Source: CAYVUI01 sp964454745 (GTDB lineage Bacteria; Planctomycetota; Phycisphaerae; Sedimentisphaerales; Anaerohalosphaeraceae). Taken from it: a stretch of 21,149 nucleotides of DNA. Positions within the stretch are counted from its first letter, which is position 1; every line of letters starts with the position of its first letter. The notes beneath the pieces are model-generated. The model was not told the origin of the DNA. It ran no database searches and worked only from the letters and a program-made list of their open reading frames with translations. The DNA is taken from positions 1 to 21,149 of the forward strand of contig CAYVUI010000080.1 in the NCBI GenBank assembly GCA_964454745.1, written 5' to 3'. The translations under genes were made by a program, and so were the position numbers. Below are positions 6,339-13,718 of this stretch, one piece after another.

Positions 6339-7487
6339 ATGAGAGATTACGCAAAGATATTGGCCGTGTTCATGTTGGTAGTTTTGTTTTCAGGCTGTAA
6401 GGGTGAAAATGAGGGACATAAGTCTAAATGGAAGATTCGTCTGCCTGAGACATACAAACATGTTGAAGATAAAAAGGCGGATAAAGTCGTTCAGTGGCTA
6501 CAGAGGAGACCGCATAAAAGAAATAATCTAATAATACCATCGGAAAAAAGCCCTTATACATTTGAACAATGGGTTGAAAAGTTGCAGAAAATGGAAAACG
6601 CTGAGCTGATCATGCTCGACCTGCTCGAAAATTATTCGGGAGTCGTTCATTATGATGTGACTTTATTTTGCCTTCAATATGTATGTACATACAGGAGTGT
6701 TTCTCCCCTGATCGAGATCGTAAAGGATGATGAATATGACCTGGATCAGCGATTGCTGGCTGCTGGAATGCTTGGATATATTGGAGACCCTGTCGCGGTG
6801 GAACCGATTATGGAGGCGGCCGGGTCTATCGAAATTAAAGATACGGGGGATGAATTTCAAGACAATTCATTACGTTCAGCAAAATTAAAATTTATTTATC
6901 ACATGTGTTCCACTAATGATCCGCGAACCATAGCCTATCTCGATGAGGAACTTAAAAAGACATACTGGAATGATGAAGATCTAGAAGGGTTACAAAAAGA
7001 ACGAAAGAGGGTGATTGAACAGAGAGAGCAGTTTGTACTGGACTGGCTTGAGCGCGTGCCCTGGCATTATTATAAAGACAACTCAAGAGAACTGCCGCCT
7101 TTTAAATCCAAGAAAAAGTGGCTGGCTGCAGGGAAAAAAACACCCGGCCTTGAAAAAGTACTCGTACAACTCCTGGAAAATGGAACGATATCATGGGTAG
7201 GTTCAGGGGCTCCCTGGGCATTAAGCGGAATAGGAACCCGGGAATGTGTTCCTTATCTTGAAAGCATGGTTTATGATACCAATCTTGAGAGATGGCCAAG
7301 AATGCTTGCTAAACGTGCTTTGGAAGATAACCAAAGCGAGGAAGCGGCCAAAGTTCTTGAAGAAATGGGCGATTTAAGAGAGAAACTGGATAATCCATTT
7401 GGAATTGAATTTGATATGAGAGGTAAACAATATAAACAGCAAGATGAAGAAAAAGCAGGGAACCGGAAGCAGGAGGATTTGGAATGA
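6339..7487 (+). CDS. Lipoprotein with HEAT-like helical repeats
   Basis: The protein has 382 residues. The N-terminus is a lipoprotein signal: MRDYAKILA, a hydrophobic core VFMLVVLF and lipobox FSGC (Cys about 20), so the mature protein is probably lipid-anchored facing the periplasm. Helical repeat-like units are visible around 120-165 (VSPLIEIVKDDEYDLDQRLLAAGMLG, then DPVAVEPIMEAAG) and again near 285-345 (GLEKVLVQLLENG, ECVPYLESMV, RMLAKRALEDNQSEEAAKVL). These resemble HEAT/PBS-type repeats used as protein scaffolds; no catalytic motif is seen. The tail is very charged. The gene is AT-richer and uses more AT-ending codons than its neighbours, so it may be acquired or fast-evolving. Its start follows AGAGGAA, and the rhomboid gene begins 30 bases downstream. 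The function is unknown. Confidence 0.7.
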   Translation: MRDYAKILAVFMLVVLFSGCKGENEGHKSKWKIRLPETYKHVEDKKADKVVQWLQRRPHKRNNLIIPSEKSPYTFEQWVEKLQKMENAELIMLDLLENYSGVVHYDVTLFCLQYVCTYRSVSPLIEIVKDDEYDLDQRLLAAGMLGYIGDPVAVEPIMEAAGSIEIKDTGDEFQDNSLRSAKLKFIYHMCSTNDPRTIAYLDEELKKTYWNDEDLEGLQKERKRVIEQREQFVLDWLERVPWHYYKDNSRELPPFKSKKKWLAAGKKTPGLEKVLVQLLENGTISWVGSGAPWALSGIGTRECVPYLESMVYDTNLERWPRMLAKRALEDNQSEEAAKVLEEMGDLREKLDNPFGIEFDMRGKQYKQQDEEKAGNRKQEDLE

Positions 7488-7517
7488 ACAATGACGCTTT
7501 AAAACGAGGGCAAGAAG

Positions 7518-8651
7518 ATGTTTTGCTGTCCGAGTTGTGAAATGACATTACACAAGACCCGCGGGAAGGTGGGTATGTTCTGGCATTGTCCATCGTGCCG
7601 GGGCCGGGCGGTAGGTATGGAACTGCTGCGGAAGTTAATGCCACCCGCTGTTGTCAATGCGCTCTGGCAGCGGGCCCGCAGAGGTGGATTTACACGTAAG
7701 CGGCCATGTCCGGCGTGCAGGCGAAAGATGTACGAAGTGCCGATCCTAAACGACGGCAAGACCGAGTATCTCGATGTCTGTACGGGCTGTCATTTTATCT
7801 GGTTTGATACAGGTGAATATGAGCGCATGCCGAAAACGCCGATCCCGACATCCGAACTGGAGCAGCTTTCGCCCGAAGGAAAAGATGCCGTGGCCCTGGC
7901 CCGGCTGGAAGTGCTGAAAGAGGAAGCAAAAGATAGGAAACTGGGCCTAAGCGGTCCCGAGCATTGGTGGGAGCTGATACCGGGCCTGTTCGGAATGCCC
8001 ATCGAGTATGACAATAAGCAGTTAAAGCATCGACCGGTAGCCACGTGGACACTTGGGGCAGTGATCGTGGTGATCAGTGTGCTTGGCTTTGTAAACCTCG
8101 AAGCCGCGGTAACCAACTGGGGGCTGATTCCTGCGCGTTTCTATCGTTATTTCGGACTAACGTTTCTAAGCTCTTTTTTCCTGCACGGCGGGATTATGCA
8201 CCTGGTGGGCAACTTGTATTTTCTGCTGGTATTTGGGGATAACATTGAGGATGTACTGGGAAAACGACGGTTCCTGGGGCTTGTATTTTCAGCGGCATTG
8301 GCTGGAGCAATGGTGCATGTGTTCGGAGACCCTTCATCCACGATTCCCTGCATAGGTGCCAGCGGTGGGATCTCGGCCATCGTCGCTTATTATGCCCTGC
8401 GGTTTCCGCATGCACATGTAGGCATGTTATTTTCTTACTTCTTCTGGCTGAGGCTGCCGGTATTTTTTCTTTTCGGGATTTGGGTATTGCTGCAGTGTTT
8501 GGGAGCAATTAAACAGGCGCATGGACTGACCAATGTTTCTGCCTTTGCACATCTGGGCGGAGCCGCTGTCGGGGTACTGTACTGGCTGTATATGAAACAA
8601 TCTTCCGGAGCATTCAGCCAAGTAGGCAAAATGCCCATGAAAATAGAGTAA
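7518..8651 (+). CDS. Rhomboid-family intramembrane serine protease with N-terminal zinc ribbons
   Basis: The protein has 377 residues. Two zinc-ribbon (TFIIB-like) pairs lie in the first 95: C4-C7 with C24-C27, and C64-C67 with C88-C91 followed by HFIWFDTGEYE. A charged linker follows, then a six-helix rhomboid core from about 175 to 358. The rhomboid signature HGGIMHLVGN holds H223, H228 and N232; the catalytic Ser is S282 in GASGG and its partner is H345 in AHLGG. All catalytic residues are present. The enzyme should cut transmembrane helices in the inner membrane. The ribbons lie before the first helix, so are probably cytosolic and may recruit substrates or regulate access (inference). 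A GAGGGCAAGAAG site precedes the ATG. The gene probably shares a transcript with the lipoprotein, which could be a functional partner. Confidence 0.9.
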   Translation: MFCCPSCEMTLHKTRGKVGMFWHCPSCRGRAVGMELLRKLMPPAVVNALWQRARRGGFTRKRPCPACRRKMYEVPILNDGKTEYLDVCTGCHFIWFDTGEYERMPKTPIPTSELEQLSPEGKDAVALARLEVLKEEAKDRKLGLSGPEHWWELIPGLFGMPIEYDNKQLKHRPVATWTLGAVIVVISVLGFVNLEAAVTNWGLIPARFYRYFGLTFLSSFFLHGGIMHLVGNLYFLLVFGDNIEDVLGKRRFLGLVFSAALAGAMVHVFGDPSSTIPCIGASGGISAIVAYYALRFPHAHVGMLFSYFFWLRLPVFFLFGIWVLLQCLGAIKQAHGLTNVSAFAHLGGAAVGVLYWLYMKQSSGAFSQVGKMPMKIE

Positions 8652-8687
8652 TTTGGGACAGTGAGCCTGCCCTTATTTCCGCGCATG

Positions 8688-9026
8688 AAAAAAGCCGAAT
8701 CCTCCCTCTGAAAACCCGGACAAACTGCGAAGGATCACAGCTTGATATCCTTCCTTCAGGTCGAAGTTTGGGTTGAGAAGGTGGCTTGAATGAGCAGAAA
8801 GCCACGGAGGACTCGGCCGCGAATAGGAGCAAAGTTATATTGTAAAGAGCTCTTCACCGCCCGCCCTGAGACGGAAGTGAAGTCATCAGACAGACAAACT
8901 TATGGATATTCATCGGCATCCCCCTGCGAAGCCATTGGGTACTTTACACCGCTGAACAGCAAACCACTGTCAACTTGATACCTTCTTTTGCATCCCTTGT
9001 CTGTCTGCGTAACATCCTAACACTAC
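8688..9026 (-). ncRNA. Candidate structured non-coding RNA of about 340 nt
   Basis: No credible protein frame exists in 8652-9295, but the minus strand has a promoter (9033-9060), strong helices and an intrinsic terminator. The helices are: 8997-9007 with 8887-8897 (11 bp, perfect); CTTCAC 8882-8877 with GTGAAG 8857-8852, capped by CCGTC/GGCGG with a four-base loop; GTGGCTT 8805-8799 with AAGCCAC 8787-8781; GAAGGAT 8753-8747 with ATCCTTC 8735-8729; CAAACT 8770-8765 with AGTTTG 8726-8721; and a 12-bp closing stem 8817-8806 with 8705-8694, followed by six Us (8693-8688). The stem at 8861-8874 and the closing stem each contain a pair that is G-U on the minus strand but A-C on the plus strand, which fixes the sense strand. 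It lacks hallmarks of RNase P, tmRNA, 6S or SRP RNA that I can recall. The 5' end is estimated. Confidence 0.55.
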
Positions 9027-9032
9027 ACTAAT

Positions 9033-9060
9033 AGTATAACCCAAATGGTAAGACAGTCAA
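9033..9060 (-). promoter_or_regulatory. Sigma-70 promoter reading into the candidate RNA
   Basis: On the minus strand TTGACT (9060-9055), a 16-base spacer and TATACT (9038-9033) differ from consensus by one base in each box. No protein gene lies downstream on this strand before the terminator at 8688, so a non-coding transcript is the simplest reading. The flanking stretch 9061-9295 is AT-rich and otherwise empty. Confidence 0.6.
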
Positions 9061-9295
9061 ACTGTTTAGGGGAAAATACCTACATATTTTTTCCACATTC
9101 GGGTTTTAAGCCGCATAAAGCTTGATTTTATAGGTCTTTAGAGGAAGTTTTTTTCATTTTTTTTTGCTCCCGGCAGTATTCTTTTCTCAAATTACATGTA
9201 TGATTCGTCTTTTATCTAATCCACAGGATCTGCCTAGGTAGACATATTGCGGCTTTCGATTGGCAAAATGGAGAATATGAATCTGGAAATCGCTC

Positions 9296-9841
9296 TTATT
9301 TGTCGCCCGTTTTTTCGGATTCGGGGTCTTTGAGCGTGATCACGACCAGTGCAATGCCCAGTCCGATCAGGGATATTGCCCAGACGAACCGGGGGATCCC
9401 CGTAACGTCCATAAGTGTCACAGAGCCGAGATTCGCTATGTTTTCCAGCGGTTCGACGACGTGGGGGTAAATCCAGATATAAAACGCTGCGCCGGCAAAC
9501 ATACCGAGCAGTGCCATGATCGCATCGATCCGGCCGGAAGCCGCGCCAGCCAGCGCCGTACCGGGGCACAGACCCGCCAGGCCAAAACCGATACCCATAA
9601 TCGCCCCGCCGAACGCGACGGTAACCCAGGTCGCCGGTTTGACGTTGTGATGCGCCAAACCCGCTGCGTCCAGGGCCCAGAACCCGGCAATGCCGGTAAT
9701 CAAAAACAGCACGATCACGCGAAGGGCGTAGAGGTCTTTGAGCCGCAGGGTGCCGAGGATGCGGTCCGGGTCGGACAAGCCGGCGAGAACCAGCGATGCG
9801 CCAAAGAGGATTCCGACGATAAGGCCTTTTGCGATAATCAT
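9296..9841 (-). CDS. YeeE/YedE-family half-transporter, second subunit
   Basis: This is a 181-residue membrane protein with about four or five hydrophobic helices. It carries the family cysteine motif GLAGLCPGTALAGAASG, near residue 90, and an N-terminal GILFGASLVLAGLSDP repeat of the same fold. YeeE/YedE (TsuA-like) proteins conduct sulfur compounds such as thiosulfate through conserved cysteines; full-length forms are about twice this size. Here the two halves are separate genes, as in the paired PmpA/PmpB-type (DUF6691-like) members. The ATG immediately follows the TAA of the upstream half, so the two are translationally linked. The C-terminus is short and charged (LKDPESEKTGDK). The exact substrate is unknown, and no rhodanese or TusA gene is adjacent. 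Confidence 0.82.
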   Translation of the reverse strand: MIIAKGLIVGILFGASLVLAGLSDPDRILGTLRLKDLYALRVIVLFLITGIAGFWALDAAGLAHHNVKPATWVTVAFGGAIMGIGFGLAGLCPGTALAGAASGRIDAIMALLGMFAGAAFYIWIYPHVVEPLENIANLGSVTLMDVTGIPRFVWAISLIGLGIALVVITLKDPESEKTGDK

Positions 9842-10384
9842 TTATATCCCCAAGTCCGTTTCAGAAGGTGCTTTTGGATATACGAGGTAGGCCGTGAGCA
9901 TCGCAAAGGCGAACAACGGCAAAGCGAAAACAAACCCCGACAGCGAAAGCTGTGCGAACCCGCTGGCTAGCTGTCCGCTGGTGCATCCGTGGGCCAGGCG
10001 AGCCCCGAGCAGGATCAAAAAGCCCCCGGCAAACGCGGTCACCAGGCGGAAAGCCCTTGAATGGCCGTTTCGCTTGGACCAGACGGGCCGAATACTCGGC
10101 GAAAAGCGTTTGGCCGCCACCGCCGCACCGAGCCCGCCAATGAGAATACCGATATCGAGCCAGAAACCGTATCCCAGCCGGGTATATTTCTCCTGGCCGA
10201 TCAGGGGGTGTTGTCGGGAATAATCCGGAGCCGCGGCCTGGATCACCCTGGCATCGGCAACGACGAACTGTGTGGAAACTCCAAGCGGTTTATAGGCCGC
10301 CACCGCGATGATCTGGACGACTCCAAGAAGAAGCCCGGCCGCCCAAAAGGGCATAGGCGCTTTCTTAACAACTAAATCGTGCAT
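9842..10384 (-). CDS. YeeE/YedE-family half-transporter, first subunit
   Basis: The protein has 180 residues: an N-terminal membrane helix (FWAAGLLLGVVQIIAVAAY), an approximately 45-residue extracytoplasmic segment (QFVVADARVIQ to QEKYTRLGY), then three or four helices. The conserved cysteine motif is GARLAHGCTSGQLASG, near residue 130, the counterpart of the LCPGTAL motif in the adjacent subunit. Together the two form one probable channel for thiosulfate or a related sulfur compound. It is the first gene of the pair; the start ATG at 10384 follows GGGAACGAGAA. A weak promoter is suggested at 10503-10531. Between them the leader has a small GC hairpin (CTCC-TTC-GGAG, about 10470-10480), which could affect expression. 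Confidence 0.82.
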   Translation of the reverse strand: MHDLVVKKAPMPFWAAGLLLGVVQIIAVAAYKPLGVSTQFVVADARVIQAAAPDYSRQHPLIGQEKYTRLGYGFWLDIGILIGGLGAAVAAKRFSPSIRPVWSKRNGHSRAFRLVTAFAGGFLILLGARLAHGCTSGQLASGFAQLSLSGFVFALPLFAFAMLTAYLVYPKAPSETDLGI

Positions 10385-10502
10385 TTCTCGTTCCCGTTTC
10401 GCGCGTTTCGGGTTTTGTGACTTACCTTAGAGGACTTTTGACAGTGCTTTACTGCCCTTCCGCTCCTTCGGAGGCCCCCTATTGGGTAATACTACTGATA
10501 TT

Positions 10503-10531
10503 ATTATGCAATTTTGGATGCGAAATGAAAA
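10503..10531 (-). promoter_or_regulatory. Possible promoter of the YeeE/YedE pair
   Basis: On the minus strand TTTTCA (10531-10526), 17 bases and CATAAT (10508-10503) lie in an AT-rich gap between cimA and the transporter genes. The match is moderate, and the implied leader is about 115 nt. Confidence 0.3.
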
Positions 10532-10608
10532 GTCAAAAATTGATTAAAAGTACAAAGAGATCGACATTTACGACTGTAAATATCTCATACTGAAATGGTA
10601 GGGATAAT

Positions 10609-10646
10609 AAAAAAACCGCCTTTATAGCACTACAAAGACGGTTTTT
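10609..10646 (-). terminator. Intrinsic terminator of cimA
   Basis: On the minus strand AAAACCGTCTTT (10645-10634) pairs with AAAGGCGGTTTT (10623-10612, one U-G pair) around a 10-base loop and runs into seven Ts (10615-10609). It begins 28 bases after the cimA stop. The U-G pair exists only on the minus strand (C-A on plus), in agreement with cimA direction. Confidence 0.88.
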
Positions 10647-10673
10647 CATATTTTAAACGTAAGGATGCGTATC

Positions 10674-12305
10674 TTATTTTTTAGATACTTTTTTCTTTTT
10701 TGTTTTCTTTTTGGCCGTTTTTTTTGCGGCTTTGTTTCCGTCGGCATCCTTGAGCAGCTTGTACTCGACACTGTCGACGAGGGCCTGCCAGGAGGCGTCG
10801 ATGATATTGTCATGCACGCCGACGGTGCCCCAGGTGTCGTTCTCGTCCTTGCTTTCGATGACTACGCGGATGCTGGCAGCGGTGCCGGCCTTCTCATTGA
10901 CGATACGCACCTTGTAGTCGATCAGCTGCATGTCCGCGAGCTGGGGGTAGAAGCCTTCGAGCGATTTTCGCAGTGCGTTATCCAGGGCGTTGACCGGGCC
11001 GTCCCCCTCGGCGACGACATGTTCGGTCACGCCGTCTACGGTCAGCTTGATGGTCGCCTCGGTAATCAGCTTGCCCGCGGCGGTGCGTTCGACGTTTACG
11101 TGGTATTTCACGAGCTCAAAGGCGGGCCTGTAGGTGCCGATGACCTTCTTGACGAGCAGGTCGAAACTGCCCTCGGCGGCCTCGAACTGATAGCCCTTGT
11201 TTTCGAGATCCTGCACCTGCTTGAGGATCTTTTTGGCGACGGTGCGATCCTCGGCGATCTTTGTCTTTTCGAGCTTGGCCAGGACATTGGACGCGCCGGA
11301 CAATTCGGAGATGAGAAATCTTCTTTCATTGCCCACCGCCGTCGGGTCGATGTGCTCGTAGGTACGTTTGTCTTTTCGCAGGGCGTTTACGTGCAGCCCG
11401 GCCTTATGGGCAAAGGCCGAGTGCCCGACATAGGGCAAATTGGACGCGGGCGTCATGTTGGCAACCTCGAATACGAAACGCGAGGTTTCAGTAAGCGACT
11501 GCAGTTTGTCAGACCCGAGTACTTCCATGTCCATTTTAAACGCGAGATTAGGGATAATCGAGCAGAGGTTTGCGTTCCCGGTTCGCTCGCCCACGCCGTT
11601 GATCGTGCCCTGTACGTGGCGTGCCCCGGCCTGGACGGCTGCCAGCGAGTTAGCCACGGCGCACTCGGTATCGTTATGGCAGTGGATACCGATGGTCACG
11701 TTGGCGAAGTTGCTGGCGACCGCTTTGGTGATCTCGTAGACCACCGAGGGAATCGCCCCGCCGTTGGTTTCGCACAGGCACAGGCAGTCGGCCCCGGCGT
11801 CCGCGGCGGCCATGAGCACCTTGACCGCGTACTCGGGGTTTTCCTTGTAGCCGTCGAAGAAGTGCTCGGCGTCGAAGATGACCTCGAGGCCCTTTTTCTT
11901 CATATACGCGACGGATTCCGAGCAGATTTTGAGGTTCTCTTCGAGCGAGCAGCGAAGAACCTTTTTCACGTGCAGGTCCCAGGTTTTGCCCACGAGCGTG
12001 GCCGCGGGCGTTTTGCACTGGAGGATCGCGTTTAGCGACGGATCATCCGAGACGCTCATATCGGCCCGGCGGGTATTACCGAACCCGGCAACCTTTGCGT
12101 GCTTGAGCTTGAGTTTCGCCGCTTCCTGGAAGAAAAGCATCTCCTTTTCATTGGAAACCGCGTATCCGCCCTCGATGTAGTCGATCCCGAGGCCGTCGAG
12201 GTGTTTGGCGATGATCAGCTTATCCTGAAGCGAAAAGCTGATGCCCTCGGCCTGGGCACCGTCGCGAAGCAGTGTATCGTATATAGCAACCCGTTCTTTT
12301 GTCAT
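10674..12305 (-). CDS. cimA: Citramalate synthase with a lysine-rich C-terminal tail
   Basis: The protein has 543 residues. It condenses pyruvate with acetyl-CoA to (R)-citramalate, the first step of the threonine-independent route to 2-oxobutyrate and isoleucine. The HMGL-like barrel opens with YDTLLRDGAQAEG (D15, metal and catalysis), contains IHCHND (208-212) and closes with NGVGERTGNANL (236-247). DAEHFFDGYKENPEYA (145-160) distinguishes this cimA subgroup from LeuA. The C-terminal LeuA-dimer domain (about 380-515), typically the feedback site, follows. The last 24 residues are a Lys/Ala/Thr tail (NKAAKKTAKKKTKKKKVSKK) not usual for the family. An ATG with GGAGA 7 bases upstream, a promoter at 12334-12362 and a terminator make it a single-gene unit. 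Homocitrate or isopropylmalate synthase is less likely. Confidence 0.9.
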   Translation of the reverse strand: MTKERVAIYDTLLRDGAQAEGISFSLQDKLIIAKHLDGLGIDYIEGGYAVSNEKEMLFFQEAAKLKLKHAKVAGFGNTRRADMSVSDDPSLNAILQCKTPAATLVGKTWDLHVKKVLRCSLEENLKICSESVAYMKKKGLEVIFDAEHFFDGYKENPEYAVKVLMAAADAGADCLCLCETNGGAIPSVVYEITKAVASNFANVTIGIHCHNDTECAVANSLAAVQAGARHVQGTINGVGERTGNANLCSIIPNLAFKMDMEVLGSDKLQSLTETSRFVFEVANMTPASNLPYVGHSAFAHKAGLHVNALRKDKRTYEHIDPTAVGNERRFLISELSGASNVLAKLEKTKIAEDRTVAKKILKQVQDLENKGYQFEAAEGSFDLLVKKVIGTYRPAFELVKYHVNVERTAAGKLITEATIKLTVDGVTEHVVAEGDGPVNALDNALRKSLEGFYPQLADMQLIDYKVRIVNEKAGTAASIRVVIESKDENDTWGTVGVHDNIIDASWQALVDSVEYKLLKDADGNKAAKKTAKKKTKKKKVSKK

Positions 12306-12333
12306 GGTTTATCTCCGGTTTTTGAAAACGGGC

Positions 12334-12362
12334 ATTCTATAAAAGCAGGGGATGAAAGTAAA
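12334..12362 (-). promoter_or_regulatory. Sigma-70 promoter of cimA
   Basis: On the minus strand TTTACT (12362-12357), a 17-base spacer and TAGAAT (12339-12334) end 28 bases before the cimA ATG. It is divergent from the methyltransferase promoter at 12390-12418, with the two -35 boxes about 27 bases apart. Confidence 0.7.
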
Positions 12363-12389
12363 GCATAATCCGCGATGGACGGCTTTTGA

Positions 12390-12418
12390 TTGACTTTGCC
12401 AATGCGGACGGCTAAGCT
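12390..12418 (+). promoter_or_regulatory. Sigma-70 promoter of the methyltransferase
   Basis: TTGACT (12390-12395), a 17-base spacer and TAAGCT (12413-12418) give a predicted start near 12425 and a leader of about 60 nt. The -10 box deviates at two positions. Confidence 0.55.
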
Positions 12419-12485
12419 GTTTTGAGGTCCAATTGTGGACGGGCATGGTATAGATTTTATTTTAACCGGGACACAGGGAGTGCTT

Positions 12486-13231
12486 ATGGCGGACGAACAG
12501 CAGGATTATATCTACACTGAGCAGGAGTACGGCAGCTTTGAAGGGCCGTTTGTGATTGCCCAAAGTAAACTGCATCGGTCCATCAAAAAGCGTTTTACGG
12601 CCCTTCGTCGGCTTTTTACGCGTCCCCGGGGCCGACTGCGGGAGCGGATTTTTGAGTATCCGCTTGCGCTGGCCCATCTGGCCGGGCTTAAAGAAAACAG
12701 CCGGGTGGCGGATATCGGAGGGGCATCGAGCCTGTTGTCGCTCGAAGCGGTGTACCTTGGGCATGAGGTCGAGGTGGTGGACCTTCGTACTTGTCCGTGG
12801 CGGCATCCGCGTCTGCACAGCGTACAGGCGGATTTATTCAGCAAACAGCTCGAAGGGGGCGGTTCGATGCGGTCGTATGCATTTCAGTGATCGAGCATGT
12901 CGGGATCGAAAGGTACGGCTCGGCGGGCAAAAAGGGTGACGATATGGCCTTTATGGAAGAGTTAAAGCGTCTTTTGGCCCCTGGGGGCAGGCTGATCCTC
13001 AGCGCCCCTTACGGCAGGGGGCACGAGCCGTCCCGCGACGGGTATCCGCATGGATACCGGGTTTACGACAGGCAGCGGCTGGAGCGGCTGTTTGAAGGCC
13101 TGGAGGTAAAAACCCTGCGGTTTTTCGCGATGCGAAAGGGTGTCTGGCTGGAAGTCAGCCGGGAGGAAGCAGACGGGATTGAGACGGCCCGGCCGGTCAA
13201 TGGGGGCTTTATCGCTGTGCTGGAAGTCTGA
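12486..13231 (+). pseudogene. SAM-dependent methyltransferase broken by one frameshift
   Basis: Two frames together make one class I methyltransferase of about 248 residues. The first (MADEQQDYIYTEQEYG...) carries motif I VADIGGASSLLSLEA and the acidic strand-2 end VEVVDLR. The second carries RFDAVVCISVIEHV (motif II region) and LLAPGGRLILSAPYGRGH (motif III), ending GGFIAVLEV. The frame changes at a run of five Gs (12855-12859): reading on gives GGGSMRSYAFQ and a stop at 12890, whereas one extra G would continue as LEGGRFDAVV. This is either a recent inactivating deletion, a sequencing error, or a -1 shift on the G tract. The start at 12486 has AGGGAG 7 bases upstream. Substrate unknown; the layout suits small-molecule or lipid/sugar methylation. 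Confidence 0.75.
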
Positions 13232-13396
13232 TTTTTTTGAACCGCTTTGCGGCAGGCAGCGAAAATAACTGTAGAGATCGTAAAAATATTTCCGGGTTGG
13301 AATTGTATGGTTTGGATAAATAACAGCGACTAAAGGGGTTATGCGTCTGTTTTCGCCTTGCCGATATGGAATAAATACCGTTCTTGAAAAAATATC

Positions 13397-13425
13397 TTGA
13401 CAAAAGCATGCAATCTTGTTACACT
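13397..13425 (+). promoter_or_regulatory. Strong sigma-70 promoter upstream of the sigma-54 activator
   Basis: A perfect TTGACA (13397-13402), an exact 17-base spacer and TACACT (13420-13425) predict transcription from about 13432. The next gene begins only at 13719, so the transcript has a leader of about 287 nt. Confidence 0.72.
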
Positions 13426-13431
13426 TTTTGT

Positions 13432-13718
13432 ACTTATCAATGGGGAAACCTGTAGATAAGTGACCATTTTGGCCACGGATTGGCCGAGCCGGTGGAAGGA
13501 CATCCATTTCCGGAATGGGGGAGTAGGAAGCGAGACTCAGGAATATATGTTGTAATTAGTATGAGTTTATATTCGCTTTCTCCGGGAAACCGTTAGCGAA
13601 TCTTAGCCTTTGTTCGGTAGAGTTCTATCGAGGCGACCGTATTTTTGGTTTTAGAGGAAAATGAAGCCGGAAAATACGTGAACAGGCTAATCGGTTTAAA
13701 GAAATGAGGTGATGTAAG
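13432..13718 (+). promoter_or_regulatory. Long structured 5' leader, candidate cis-regulatory RNA
   Basis: Between the promoter and the activator gene there is no credible protein frame but several consecutive helices. AATGG pairs with CCATT (about 13439-13472). CCGGTGGA pairs with TCCA-TTT-CCGG (about 13490-13516). ATTCGCT 13571-13577 pairs with AGCGAAT 13595-13601 and encloses CGG-GAAA-CCG, a GNRA-capped hairpin. CGGTAG 13615-13620 pairs with CTATCG 13625-13630. CGTATTTT 13638-13645 pairs with AAAATACG 13671-13678. The last stem lies about 25 bases before the ribosome-binding site GAGGTG. No U-tract terminator is evident, so control of translation or RNA stability is more likely than attenuation. 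No known riboswitch consensus was recognised. Confidence 0.45.

Noticed and set aside
8614..8832. A 72-codon minus-strand frame in the intergenic region after the rhomboid gene
   Set aside because: It lacks a ribosome-binding site and overlaps the closing stem and terminator of the candidate RNA; the composition is not protein-like.
8652..9060. RNase P RNA, tmRNA, 6S or SRP RNA as identity of the structured region
   Set aside because: I found no GAGGAAAGTCC-type or ACAGAAA-type RNase P motifs, no tRNA-like end with CCA, no 6S layout, and no GGAAG-type SRP loop on either strand.
10665..12035. A 456-codon plus-strand frame opposite cimA
   Set aside because: The translation is Val/Gly/Asp-rich without motifs, while the opposite strand holds complete citramalate synthase.
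13432..13718. Cyclic-di-GMP, cobalamin or SAM riboswitch in the sigma-54 activator leader
   Set aside because: The conserved core sequences of these classes as I know them are not present, although the region is clearly folded.
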